Source: Taishania pollutisoli
Lineage (GTDB): Bacteria > Bacteroidota > Bacteroidia > Flavobacteriales_D > Crocinitomicaceae
Assembly (NCBI RefSeq): GCF_014518315.1
Contig: NZ_JACVEL010000005.1
Location: forward strand, 62,001-126,000
Direction of reading: 5' to 3'
Length of the DNA: 64,000 bases
In this document: piece by piece, positions 36,969 through 45,309 of the stretch
Position numbering within the stretch: the first letter of the stretch is position 1
Layout of the letters: the number at the start of each line of letters is the position of its first letter
Made by a program: the position numbers and the translations under genes
Notes under the pieces: model-generated
Databases searched by the model: none
Told to the model about the DNA's origin: nothing
The model's input: only the letters and a program-made list of their open reading frames with translations

Positions 36969-37091
36969 TGTGTCAAATTTTCATATCGTGAACAAAGCGA
37001 TAAGATCGTCGTAACGTTTCCGGGAATTAAAGTCTCGTCAACTAATCAAAAATCCCTTAACAAGCTAAGCGTTTTAGGTGGAGGTGGCTAA
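36969..37091 (+). pseudogene. Out-of-frame C-terminal fragment fused to the Rhs remnant
   Basis: Immediately after the remnant, a different frame reads CVKFSYREQSDKIVVTFPGI, then KVSSTNQKSLNKLSVLGGGG and TAA at 37089-37091. The composition looks like a real protein C terminus rather than noise. It may be the tail of a lost toxin tip or immunity protein. It is too short to identify. Confidence 0.4.
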
Positions 37092-37120
37092 AACCCGGAT
37101 TCTGGTGTTTGTTTATTTTG

Positions 37121-37128
37121 TAACTTTG
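37121..37128 (+). promoter_or_regulatory. Bacteroidota -7 box (TAacTTTG)
   Basis: Perfect TAnnTTTG box 23 bases before the YoaK-like gene, directly after the Rhs array. Confidence 0.55.
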
Positions 37129-37151
37129 ATTATCATATAAATCAATCCAGA

Positions 37152-37880
37152 ATGCTCAGACACAAGGGAAAGGCACGTACCTTTATCCACAATCTAAGAC
37201 TAGCTTCCGTTCTATCCACCGTCGCAGGTATTGTCAATATTACCGGGGTTCTTTCTTTAGGAACATTAACCACAAATGTAACCGGTCACTTTGCTTATTT
37301 TTCCGAGGAATTGTTCCTAAAGGAATATGCTACTGCCATAACTTTTCTTTTTTGTATTCTTTTTTTTCTGTTCGGTGCATTCATTTCCAGTTTTATTATG
37401 GAGTGGACTTCGCGACACAGACACATGCCTTCCTATATAATTCCAATTTCCGTAGAGATTGTCTGTATAACAGCAGTAGCATTCTCAGATTTGCTGAGGG
37501 AGGGTGGATTTCCACAACAACCTATAGTATTTTCTTTTGTCCTTCTGTTTGCTATGGGTTTACAGAATGCACTTGTTACCAAAGTTTCGCAGTCCGTGGT
37601 CAGAACCACGCACTTAACAGGACTGTTCACGGACCTGGGGATTGAGCTATCCCAATTACCGTTCCACAAAGAAAGGCAGCAAAAAATCAGGTTGAAAAGA
37701 AGTATTTACCTGAAACTCTCAATTATTGGTTGTTTCTTTCTTGGAGGCATTTTGGGAGGCTATGTACATCGCTATGCCGGACTTATGACACTTCTCGTAC
37801 CCGCCATCTTACTTTTGTATGTGATGTGGTATGACAGATTGCTGTTCCAATATTATCACATCAAGAGAAAATTCCGGTAA
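37152..37880 (+). CDS. YoaK-like (DUF1275) membrane protein
   Basis: 242 residues with six predicted membrane segments. The opening RLASVLSTVAGIVNITGVLSLGTLTTNVTGHFA is the hallmark of DUF1275/YoaK (a glycine-rich first helix, then TNVTGH), and ALVTKVSQSVVRTTHLTGLFTDLG is its second copy of the same motif. An inner-membrane protein, possibly a transporter; no substrate is established for the family. First gene after the Rhs array and apparently monocistronic. Confidence 0.87.
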   Translation: MLRHKGKARTFIHNLRLASVLSTVAGIVNITGVLSLGTLTTNVTGHFAYFSEELFLKEYATAITFLFCILFFLFGAFISSFIMEWTSRHRHMPSYIIPISVEIVCITAVAFSDLLREGGFPQQPIVFSFVLLFAMGLQNALVTKVSQSVVRTTHLTGLFTDLGIELSQLPFHKERQQKIRLKRSIYLKLSIIGCFFLGGILGGYVHRYAGLMTLLVPAILLLYVMWYDRLLFQYYHIKRKFR

Positions 37881-37918
37881 GTTGTACAGGTATATCAATC
37901 TGAATAATGGATAGGACA

Positions 37919-38158
37919 TCAAGAACACTTTTCTTCATATTCAGCGATTAACATTGTAGAAAGTTCCGTTTTCAAATTAATATTGTTATGATAAATTAAA
38001 GATTTAAAAGAATAATATTTTGTTGTAATCTTCTCCAATTCTACTTTTTTCATCATGAGTTCATGAATTTGTTGTTTATCACAAAACACTATCTCTGTGT
38101 AAACTTCCCGAATTTGTTCCCTTTTGTATTCTATGACAAAAAAGATGTTGATGACCAT
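37919..38158 (-). CDS. Small protein with N-terminal hydrophobic segment, uncertain
   Basis: 79 residues from the ATG at 38158; an in-frame TTG lies 12 bases further upstream. A short hydrophobic start (MVINIFFVIEY) is followed by a charged, helical body (REQIREVYTEIVFCDKQQ, HELMMKKVELEKITTK). It could be a small membrane-anchored protein, or chance coding in A/T-rich DNA. It lies beyond the terminator of the protease gene on the same strand, so would need its own promoter. The remaining sequence of this 421-bp gap shows only the terminator at 38247. Confidence 0.3.
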   Translation of the reverse strand: MVINIFFVIEYKREQIREVYTEIVFCDKQQIHELMMKKVELEKITTKYYSFKSLIYHNNINLKTELSTMLIAEYEEKCS

Positions 38159-38246
38159 AATTATACACAAAAGGGGTTTGGTAACATTGCATATCAGTAA
38201 CTACAATATAGTCAGTCACATATTTCTTTTTTCAGAATACAACAGC

Positions 38247-38277
38247 AAAAAAAGAGCCGGCGTATTGCCGGCTCTTT
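38247..38277 (-). terminator. Rho-independent terminator of the secreted protease gene
   Basis: Perfect 11-bp stem AAAGAGCCGGC/GCCGGCTCTTT with a 5-base loop. On the minus strand it ends in a run of T, 24 bases after the protease stop. One of the clearest terminators in the window. Confidence 0.9.
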
Positions 38278-38301
38278 CTCATTCGTTTATTCCGTTCGAT
38301 T

Positions 38302-40878
38302 TTATCGGATCAACACACTTTGATTCGTAGATGACGTTGCCGTTCTGACATTCAAAATATATTTCCCGGTAGCAAGGTTATCCAGGTCAATCACTTTCTT
38401 CAATTTGGAATCTGAAGTCGTATAAATAGTTCTACCTGTCAAATCCATAATCGAAATGGTATATTCTTCGGTTAAATCCTGTGCAAATTCAATCGTGAAT
38501 TTACCGGAATTCGGGTTTGGATACACCGCAAAGCTATGCGCATCTGCACTGTTGATTCCTACAGAACTCTGAACGACAACCGTTGCGTTTGTCACCGTAC
38601 CGCAATCATCCGTTACGGCAACGGTATAAGTTCCGGGTACCAGTCCTGAAAGATTTTGATTCGACGATGTAAATCCTCCCGGCCCTGACCAGCTGTAAGT
38701 ATATGGAGAAACTCCCCCGTTCGGAGTCACTGTCGCGGTTCCGTTATTTCCACTGCTGATGGTACTTGCTGTTGTTGCCGTCAAAGGAGAAGCAGAGCTA
38801 CACGGTGATGCAATACCCAAACAGAAGTTGTGAGAAGCAATTGCCCCAAACGTAGCAGAGGTCATTGACACCAGCGTAGTACTTCCGTCAGAAATACTGT
38901 ATCCTGCGCCCGAAGTGCTGCATCCCGGACCGGAACTGGAAGATAAACCGTCTCCGTAATCATCATATATTTCAAATGTATAACATCCTTGTGGCAAACA
39001 TCCCGGAATGGCGTACGTTGTCGCGTTGCCATACGCTCCGGCACCTGAGGCTGAAGCATTCTGTACTCCTCCCGGAAGTTGAACCGACTGGTTACCACCG
39101 GATAAAACCACTGCAGAGCTTCCATCCAGAATTCTCCAGTAGGTTTCATACCCGTAACAATCCGTAGAGATCGTTACAGTCAAAGGAAGCGCATTGGCTG
39201 TCGCTGTAAACGTAGATGTTTTCAAATCATTTGCCGTATTGTTATCTGCCACACCATTTGGTTGTGATGTCTGAACGGTAAATGTCGAGTTTCCGTTGTT
39301 CACCGTCATCGTCGGCAACACAACCGTTGCTGTAGCTCCCGGAGCCAGTGTCCCTGTCCAGTTATACGTTTGTTGCGCAACACCGGTAGAAGCATAAAGA
39401 ATTGTTACACTTGTCAGGTTGTTCATTCCATAGTTTCTCAAGACAACAGAAGGTGTCACCGATGTTTCACAGTACGTCCCCATCGGCTCGGTAACAGACT
39501 GAATGCCGGCATCATCACTCACCGATACCGCATTCGGATCATAACCGTCCAGAACTGTCACTCCGGAGCCGGAAGGATCCAGCCAGTATTTCAATTGGTT
39601 GGTGGAATTACTTCCTGCCGGTTCCCATGACTGGGCGACACGTCCGTAATAGTCAGCAGCAGAAAGGTTGGAACACGAAGCTCCTCCACCCCACAACTGA
39701 CCGATAATCCGGTGGTTTTGATCAAACAAAGGAGATCCGGAAGACCCTCCTTCCGTTGTGGTATTGCGATCCCAGGAAACCATCCAGCTACTGGTTGCTT
39801 CAGACGATCCCATTGCCTGTACCGCAGAAGCAGGATTGTCGTCAAATGAAATTTTCTTGATATCTCCGTCCGGATGGTGAATACTCACCGTAGACGTTGG
39901 AACCGTACCCGAATTGTCCCAACCTGAAAAATACGTGTTGTACGATGCCGGAACAGTTCCTCCCTGCAATCCTCCGGTGATTTCCACCAAACAAAAATCA
40001 GTTGGTGTTCTTCTTGATCTCAAAACAGCGCCACTCAACGATTGAAACGTAGGAGACGTAGTCGGGTTAGTGCATGTCGCCGCTTCCCAATTGAACCGGA
40101 AAATCCAGGTTGCCGGGTTACTATAACAGTGATTCGCTGTCAATACGTACGGTTTTCCGTCATTTGCCGTATTGTTGATCATTGATCCGGAGCAGAATCC
40201 GTTTGAACCGGACACCAGCATCACTGCTCCCCGTTTCTGATCGCCCCAGGCAGCTCCGTCCGGGCAATTCACATTCATGTTACAGTTTCCGGAGGTATTC
40301 AATCCTTTCTCAACATATTCAGATGCCGTCCGATAACCATGTGTTACTTTGTCAATGGAAAGTGAAACGGGAATAGCCTTGTTTTGAGGAGCAACATAAT
40401 ACTCTACAATTGCAACTTCTCCGGGAACCAATTCTGTTCCCAACTGGCCTTCATATACGTGATTATCGGTAAATTTACCCAGGATAAATGACTTATCTTC
40501 ATTGTACACATACAGTTCATTGCCTTTCGGAATAACCAGGTTCTCAAACGTCAGATTGACCGTGTACGCATTTTTGCATTTTAATTTAATTATCCAGAGT
40601 TTTCCGCCATTGGTCAGCTCATACCATTCTCCGGCATTGTCCATGTTGATCCATGTATCGTTATTGTACCCGAATCGCCACGGTCCTGTCTTTTCAGCAT
40701 CATTGATTGCATCTTCTGCTCTTAACGCTGCCACATCCGGCTCCTGAAAAAGAACGGTTTTTAATGCTGAAGGTTGAATGGTTTTACTTTTAGGCGCCCC
40801 TCCGTCGCCTTGTATCTGTGCCGATGCCGTTAAGCAAAAGGAGAAAAAAGCACAGACCGTTACTAGCTTGATTTTCAT
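38302..40878 (-). CDS. Secreted lysyl-endopeptidase-like serine protease with T9SS type A domain
   Basis: 858 residues. Signal peptide to about residue 20, a propeptide-like region to about 200, then a chymotrypsin-fold protease related to Achromobacter/Lysobacter lysyl endopeptidase: VLTANHC (His250), TDFCLVEI (Asp294) and GGSSGSP (Ser380) form the triad. Several cysteine pairs suggest disulfides. After it are a CARDB-like segment, a domain with ECYGYETYW/YDDYGDGLS character, and a PKD-like repeat (GTATVTPNGGVSPYTYSWSG). The end VYPNPNSGKFTIEFAQ ... GKYILNV is the T9SS type A sorting domain. ATG 40878 places the signal peptide correctly; the frame is open further upstream but those residues are not signal-like. 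Confidence 0.92.
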   Translation of the reverse strand: MKIKLVTVCAFFSFCLTASAQIQGDGGAPKSKTIQPSALKTVLFQEPDVAALRAEDAINDAEKTGPWRFGYNNDTWINMDNAGEWYELTNGGKLWIIKLKCKNAYTVNLTFENLVIPKGNELYVYNEDKSFILGKFTDNHVYEGQLGTELVPGEVAIVEYYVAPQNKAIPVSLSIDKVTHGYRTASEYVEKGLNTSGNCNMNVNCPDGAAWGDQKRGAVMLVSGSNGFCSGSMINNTANDGKPYVLTANHCYSNPATWIFRFNWEAATCTNPTTSPTFQSLSGAVLRSRRTPTDFCLVEITGGLQGGTVPASYNTYFSGWDNSGTVPTSTVSIHHPDGDIKKISFDDNPASAVQAMGSSEATSSWMVSWDRNTTTEGGSSGSPLFDQNHRIIGQLWGGGASCSNLSAADYYGRVAQSWEPAGSNSTNQLKYWLDPSGSGVTVLDGYDPNAVSVSDDAGIQSVTEPMGTYCETSVTPSVVLRNYGMNNLTSVTILYASTGVAQQTYNWTGTLAPGATATVVLPTMTVNNGNSTFTVQTSQPNGVADNNTANDLKTSTFTATANALPLTVTISTDCYGYETYWRILDGSSAVVLSGGNQSVQLPGGVQNASASGAGAYGNATTYAIPGCLPQGCYTFEIYDDYGDGLSSSSGPGCSTSGAGYSISDGSTTLVSMTSATFGAIASHNFCLGIASPCSSASPLTATTASTISSGNNGTATVTPNGGVSPYTYSWSGPGGFTSSNQNLSGLVPGTYTVAVTDDCGTVTNATVVVQSSVGINSADAHSFAVYPNPNSGKFTIEFAQDLTEEYTISIMDLTGRTIYTTSDSKLKKVIDLDNLATGKYILNVRTATSSTNQSVLIR

Positions 40879-40999
40879 ATCGTATAGTTTTATAACCGGG
40901 AATGATTTCCCACATAATTTAGCAATTATAAAATTAACATTTTTTTTAAATAATCTGCGTTTTTTTACGGATAAAAAACAACCGAAGCTCGAAATATTG

Positions 41000-41007
41000 T
41001 AACTTTG
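41000..41007 (+). promoter_or_regulatory. Bacteroidota -7 box (TAacTTTG) four bases from the FKBP start
   Basis: Perfect TAnnTTTG box ending at 41007 while the ATG is at 41012. With the usual spacing, transcription would begin at or within a base or two of the ATG, giving a leaderless message. Confidence 0.6.
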
Positions 41008-41011
41008 ACAC

Positions 41012-41494
41012 ATGAAAATAACAGCAAATTCTGTGGTTTCGTTGGATTACACATTAAAAAACAACGCGGGAGAAGTACTTGACTCTTCACAGGGAAGAGC
41101 TCCTTTATTGTACTTACACGGAGTAGGTGCATTAATCCCGGGTCTTGAAAACGAAATCGATGGAATGGAAAAAGGACAATCGAAAGTGGTAGTTGTTCAG
41201 CCAGAACATGCATACGGTCACAGAAGTGATGAATTACTGCACATTGTTCCGAAAAGCGGTTTCCAGGGAGATGAGGAAATGCAGGTAGGAATGCAGGTTC
41301 AGCTGGAAACAGAACAAGGACCGGCGATTGCAAGTATTTCAAAAATTGAAGGAGAAGACGTGACATTGGATCTGAACCATCCGTTGGCAGGTGAAGTCCT
41401 GACATTTGAAATTTCCATTGCGGATGTAAGAGAAGCAACAGCCGATGAGATTTCCCACGGACACGTACACGGACCGGGAGGACATCACCACTAG
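41012..41494 (+). CDS. FKBP-type peptidyl-prolyl isomerase, SlyD-like
   Basis: 160 residues, cytoplasmic (no signal peptide). FKBP domain opening VSLDYTLKNNAGEVLDSS, with LYLHGVGALIPGLENEIDGM, then the insert-in-flap domain typical of SlyD (VVQPEHAYGHRSDELLHIVP ... MQVGMQVQLETEQG) and the closing LDLNHPLAGEVLTFEISI, which is the SlyD family signature (N-H-P-L-A-G-x-x-L-x-F). A histidine-containing tail (HGHVHGPGGHHH) may bind nickel as in SlyD. Accelerates proline isomerisation and acts as chaperone. The gene is divergent from the protease. Confidence 0.93.
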   Translation: MKITANSVVSLDYTLKNNAGEVLDSSQGRAPLLYLHGVGALIPGLENEIDGMEKGQSKVVVVQPEHAYGHRSDELLHIVPKSGFQGDEEMQVGMQVQLETEQGPAIASISKIEGEDVTLDLNHPLAGEVLTFEISIADVREATADEISHGHVHGPGGHHH

Positions 41495-41516
41495 AAATAA
41501 GTGATAATCGCATTTC

Positions 41517-41552
41517 AATAACCTTTCTCAATCCGGGAAAGGTTATTTTTTT
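41517..41552 (+). terminator. Rho-independent terminator of the FKBP gene
   Basis: AATAACCTTTC/GAAAGGTTATT, an 11-bp stem with a 9-base loop, followed by a run of seven T. The T run is also the left target duplication of the inverted-repeat element. Confidence 0.88.
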
Positions 41553-41785
41553 AGGGTTCTGTTCTAAAAGTTGGACGATATTTTCACCACGGATGCTCGG
41601 ATTGAAAAGGAACGAACAAAGAAAAAAATGACACCGACTTAATAGTCAATAGAAGTAATCCGTGTATCTGTGGTTATGGAACAACGGGCGGTACCGTACA
41701 AAAGTGGCTTCAATACAGTCAAGGATTTGAGCAATTTATTCAACATGATTTCATCACCCAACTTTTAGAACAGAACCTTTTTTAG
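41547..41785. mobile_element. 223-bp MITE-like element with 20-bp terminal inverted repeats and 8-bp target duplication
   Basis: The left end GGTTCTGTTCTAAAAGTTGG (41555-41574) is the perfect reverse complement of the right end CCAACTTTTAGAACAGAACC (41758-41777). The element is flanked by the direct repeat TTTTTTAG (41547-41554 and 41778-41785). The interior has no transposase or credible gene. These are the marks of a non-autonomous transposable element that inserted in the T tract of the FKBP terminator, ending flush with the rsmD stop codon. The interior resembles the decayed copy at 21266-21394. Confidence 0.85.
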
Positions 41786-42325
41786 TTATTCCTTCGAAAA
41801 AAGGCTGAAAATGACATTCCCATATCCCCTGCTCAATTCAAAGTGAGGCAATTCACTTAAATCGGTTCGTTTTCCATGTTCAATGATCAACAAGCCGTTT
41901 TCATTCAACAAGTCGCGCTCGTACACTAACCGCACAATGTCGGCATGAAATTTTGCTTCGTACGGAGGATCTGCAAAAATTAAATCAAACTTTTCAGTTG
42001 TTTTTTCGAGGTATTTCACAACATCCGACTGAACGATCTGAATAAATGATTCCATTTCAAAAGACTTCGTCAGGGAACGGATATGCCGGACAACATTGAA
42101 ATTACTGTCAACCGCAACCGCTTTACCTGCTTCTCTCGACAACCATTCAAAGGAAATATTTCCTGTTCCGGCACACAAGTCCAATAACTTCAGATCAATA
42201 AAATCAAAGCGGTTCTCCAGCATATTGAACAACCCTTCTTTAGCAAAATCAGTCGTCGGCCGGGAAGGAAAATTCTTCGGCACCGTGATTTTTTTCGTTT
42301 TTAGTATCCCCCTTATTATACGCAC
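41786..42325 (-). CDS. rsmD: 16S rRNA (guanine(966)-N2)-methyltransferase RsmD
   Basis: 179 residues. N terminus MRIIRGILKTKKI ... PSRPTTDFAKEGLFNML is the RsmD signature (RPTTD..KE.LFN). SAM-binding motif I is LLDLCAGTGNISFE (49-60) and the catalytic motif IV is DPPY (119-122). It methylates G966 of 16S rRNA in the assembling 30S subunit. It overlaps the end of the DUF3822 gene upstream by 10 bases, so the two are cotranscribed. The C terminus lies directly at the border of the inserted mobile element. Confidence 0.95.
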   Translation of the reverse strand: MRIIRGILKTKKITVPKNFPSRPTTDFAKEGLFNMLENRFDFIDLKLLDLCAGTGNISFEWLSREAGKAVAVDSNFNVVRHIRSLTKSFEMESFIQIVQSDVVKYLEKTTEKFDLIFADPPYEAKFHADIVRLVYERDLLNENGLLIIEHGKRTDLSELPHFELSRGYGNVIFSLFSKE

Positions 42326-43092
42326 AATTGCTGGTATTTTTCGATCAGATGATTGCCTGTCAACACCTGAACATTGGTTCCGTGAATCGCTTCTAAACTT
42401 CGCTTTAATTGTTCTGTATCCAGCTCTGCTCCGGCTCCGACAGCTAATTCAATTTCATTTGTCAACTGACTCTTTCCTTGTTGCTGAATGGAAAAACTAT
42501 AATAATAAACAATGTCTTCCGGCGTGTTCCATTCAAAAGAGGAATAAAACTGTACATTATTTTCCTGAACAATCAACATCAGAAAATGGGTTTCATGTAC
42601 CACCAATTTTGTCTTCAGTTTGAATGTCTGACCTGAAAAAACACCGCGAATCAAATGTGTTCCTTCGTGCTGGATGACAATGCGGGGAAAACGGATGACA
42701 AAAAATGATTTCACCCACATCGGAATGGAAAACACGTTCACCACTCCCTGCACGGGCAACCGGTTGTAATCAATTTCATCGTTCTGAACATGCCGGCCGA
42801 ACGACAATGCAAAAATTGACTCCTTATCCGATTCATTGAACACATTCACGGGAACCAGGGAAGTCTGCTTCTCCGACCAGGATAAGCTGACATCGTCAAA
42901 ATCAGTTTCCTTCCATCCGGTTTGTTCCCAGAATTCCTCCAGTTGCTGCTTGTACCGGTAATCTTGCTTATCAGTAAAACGAATGTTTTTTTCCTGAATT
43001 ACAAAATCGCCGTTCAATTTAACAAAACGAACCGCAGATGTATTAATGTCTATTGCCAGGTGATTTTTTGCCATGTGTGTTTGGTATCTCAT
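42316..43092 (-). CDS. DUF3822 family protein
   Basis: 258 residues (252 if the ATG at 43074, MAKNHLAIDI, is used). Matches the Bacteroidota-specific DUF3822 family, which I recognise by its actin/ASKHA-like pattern: LAIDINTSAVRFVKL at the N terminus and, late in the protein, a strand-loop with GAGAELDTEQLKRSLEAIHG. The family is consistently encoded beside rsmD, as here. Function unknown. Cytoplasmic. The -7 region upstream is shared with the divergent outer-membrane protein gene gap at 43093-43308. Confidence 0.85.
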   Translation of the reverse strand: MRYQTHMAKNHLAIDINTSAVRFVKLNGDFVIQEKNIRFTDKQDYRYKQQLEEFWEQTGWKETDFDDVSLSWSEKQTSLVPVNVFNESDKESIFALSFGRHVQNDEIDYNRLPVQGVVNVFSIPMWVKSFFVIRFPRIVIQHEGTHLIRGVFSGQTFKLKTKLVVHETHFLMLIVQENNVQFYSSFEWNTPEDIVYYYSFSIQQQGKSQLTNEIELAVGAGAELDTEQLKRSLEAIHGTNVQVLTGNHLIEKYQQLCV

Positions 43093-43308
43093 TGCATTTT
43101 AAGACTGGAACAAAGCTACGTTTTTTAATCAAATACACACATAGTTAGTCCCGAAACAGTAAAATATTTGTCGCTGAAAAGTGTCCTTTTTTAAAGCGTT
43201 AACGATTGTTAAAGTCAAAAAAGCAATTTATTTTTTTACTTACCTTTAGAAAAAGCCGGTTGAAAATCAATCTGCATAAATAGTAGAAACCTTTTACAAT
43301 TAGATGTT

Positions 43309-43941
43309 ATGATTACAAAAAATTTAGGAGTATTGGCCGTTGGACTATTCATTTCTGCAGCAGCGGTTGCTCAAGACGATTTAAGAGAAAGATTTACTTT
43401 TGGTGTTAAAGCAGGTGCAAACGTTTCCAATATTTGGGATACAAAAGCGGAAGATTTCTCCGCTGACCCGAAAGCAGGGTTCGCAGGTGGTGTTTTCGCA
43501 ACCATTCCACTGGGAAGAATCGTCGCCTTACAACCTGAAGTGATGTTTTCTCAAAAAGGGTTCAGAGGATCAGGTACATTTATGACGATTCCTTATGAAA
43601 TGGAACGAACTACGAATTACCTTGACATTCCCCTGCTTGTTGCCATCCGGCCCGCACCGTTCCTGAGTATTGTTGCCGGACCGCAAATCGGGTTCCAGCT
43701 CAGCCAAAAGGATAAACTCTCTGTCGGAAACCTGTCAAGTGAAGATGAACAACAGTTTGAAAACGACAACTGGAGAAAAAACATGCTGGGAATCCACCTG
43801 GGACTTGATTTCAATATCCGTCACTTTGTCATCTCTCCGAGAGCGGCTATGGACTTCCAGGACAATAAGGGGGATGGTACATCCACCGACCCGCGGTACA
43901 AGAATTTCTTGTTGCAATTGACAGTGGGATACCGTTTCTGA
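43309..43941 (+). CDS. Outer-membrane beta-barrel protein (PorT-like)
   Basis: 210 residues. Signal peptide MITKNLGVLAVGLFISAAAVAQ, then alternating strands of an eight-stranded barrel: FTFGVKAGANVSNIW, GFAGGVFATIPLG, VALQPEVMFSQKGF, TTNYLDIPLLVAIRP, SIVAGPQIGFQLS, LGIHLGLDFNIRHF, and a last strand ending LQLTVGYRF (terminal aromatic). This is the OMP_b-brl_2/PorT-like family common in Bacteroidota. No cargo or partner can be inferred. A -7-like TAccTTTA box at about 43241-43248 may drive it; a strong terminator follows at 44008. Confidence 0.87.
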   Translation: MITKNLGVLAVGLFISAAAVAQDDLRERFTFGVKAGANVSNIWDTKAEDFSADPKAGFAGGVFATIPLGRIVALQPEVMFSQKGFRGSGTFMTIPYEMERTTNYLDIPLLVAIRPAPFLSIVAGPQIGFQLSQKDKLSVGNLSSEDEQQFENDNWRKNMLGIHLGLDFNIRHFVISPRAAMDFQDNKGDGTSTDPRYKNFLLQLTVGYRF

Positions 43942-44007
43942 TTGGACCATCCGACCGTTTTTGTCCGCTGAGGACATTCCTGTAATGGTCGTCAATATAT
44001 ATAACTG

Positions 44008-44051
44008 AAGCCGATTGTTTCAGTCCCGCAAGGACGACAATCGGCTTTTTT
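44008..44051 (+). terminator. Rho-independent terminator of the beta-barrel gene
   Basis: AAGCCGATTGT/ACAATCGGCTT stem with an 18-base loop that can form its own small hairpin (GTCC/GGAC), followed by TTTTTT. Confidence 0.87.
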
Positions 44052-44131
44052 AATGACATACGGCTCATTTTCTAAACATCTCATCGTTCATACTTTCATA
44101 AAAAGGATGTAATTCACATTGTGATTCACCT

Positions 44132-44139
44132 TAGTTTTG
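44132..44139 (+). promoter_or_regulatory. Bacteroidota -7 box (TAgtTTTG)
   Basis: Perfect TAnnTTTG box 18 bases before the ATG of the arginase-like gene at 44158. Confidence 0.6.
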
Positions 44140-44157
44140 AAACAAACTAATAAAATT

Positions 44158-45309
44158 ATGGAAGATATTTCGTTTTACTTTGCCCCGGTCGCATCTGAAC
44201 GCCTATCGGAAAGTGGGCTGGGACAAGAAATCGATATACATACTGAACATGGGTTCCCGGAACTGAAAAAAGGAGGAATTGCCGTATTCTATGTTCCTGA
44301 ATTCAGAAAATCCAACTATTCAAATCCCGCAAGCGAAAAATTCAGGGAACAGTTGTATGAACTTCATTCATCCGGTGGTTGGGAAAAACAACTGTACGAC
44401 CTGGGGGATGTGTTACCCGGAGAATCTGTCAACGATACATACTTTGCTGTCGGAAAGATTGTCGCGGAGCTGGTAAAAAACCAGATCATTCCCGTTTTAA
44501 TCGGCGGGTCGCAGGACATGACAATGGCGTTGTACAAAGGTTATGAAAAATTAGAACAATTTGTCAACCTGTGCAGTATTGATTCCAAATTAGACATTGG
44601 TAATCCCGACGAAGAAATTCATGCGGAAGGGTACATCAGCCAGCTACTGGTTCAACGCCCCTGCTACTTGTTCAATCACGCCAATATAGGACTTCAGATT
44701 CCGTTTGCTAAAAAAGATGAACTGGAATTATTTGAAAAACTTTACTTCGATTATTGCCGCCTGGGCGAATTCAATGCCGATTTCAAACGCGCTGAACCAC
44801 ACCTGAGAAATTCAGACATCCTGAGCATTGATCTGACAAGTCTGCGGTACAGTGAACTGGTCGATAGTCAATATACAAATCCCAACGGGTTTTATGCAGA
44901 GCAAATGTGTCAGATGGCACGCTATGCCGGGGTAAGTGATAAGTTGACCAGCATCGGGATTTTTAATTATTTGCCCGAAAAATCGACTGCTGTAAACATC
45001 TCGAACCTGGTCGCACAAATCATCTGGTACTTTATCGACGGCGTCAATGCACGCGTAGGCGATTTCCCGATCGGAACCCGGAAAGAGTACATGAAATTCA
45101 TTGTTCACCTGGATGATTTCACCGAACAATTGACATTTTATAAAAGTGACAAATCTGCTCGTTGGTGGATGGAGGTTCCCTACCCTGCGGAAGAAGGAAG
45201 AAAATATGAACGGCATTATTTAGTTCCGTGTAACCAGGAAGATTACGAGCGGGCCATGAAAAATGAAATTCCGGATTTGTGGTGGAAAACCTATCAGAAA
45301 CTTGTATAA
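44158..45309 (+). CDS. Arginase/ureohydrolase-family protein with degenerate metal sites
   Basis: 383 residues from ATG 44158; a TTG at 44137 inside the promoter box is not credible. The fold pattern is arginase/formimidoylglutamase-like: PVLIGGSQDMTMALYKGYE corresponds to GGxHS/D, NLCSIDSKLDIG corresponds to DAHxD, and ILSIDLTSLRYSELV corresponds to DxDxxDP. In each motif manganese-ligand residues are changed (His to Gln, His to Lys, first Asp of the last motif to Ser), so a normal binuclear metal centre is doubtful. A similar degenerate arginase occurs across Flavobacteriia. Probably catalytically altered or structural. Confidence 0.8.
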   Translation: MEDISFYFAPVASERLSESGLGQEIDIHTEHGFPELKKGGIAVFYVPEFRKSNYSNPASEKFREQLYELHSSGGWEKQLYDLGDVLPGESVNDTYFAVGKIVAELVKNQIIPVLIGGSQDMTMALYKGYEKLEQFVNLCSIDSKLDIGNPDEEIHAEGYISQLLVQRPCYLFNHANIGLQIPFAKKDELELFEKLYFDYCRLGEFNADFKRAEPHLRNSDILSIDLTSLRYSELVDSQYTNPNGFYAEQMCQMARYAGVSDKLTSIGIFNYLPEKSTAVNISNLVAQIIWYFIDGVNARVGDFPIGTRKEYMKFIVHLDDFTEQLTFYKSDKSARWWMEVPYPAEEGRKYERHYLVPCNQEDYERAMKNEIPDLWWKTYQKLV

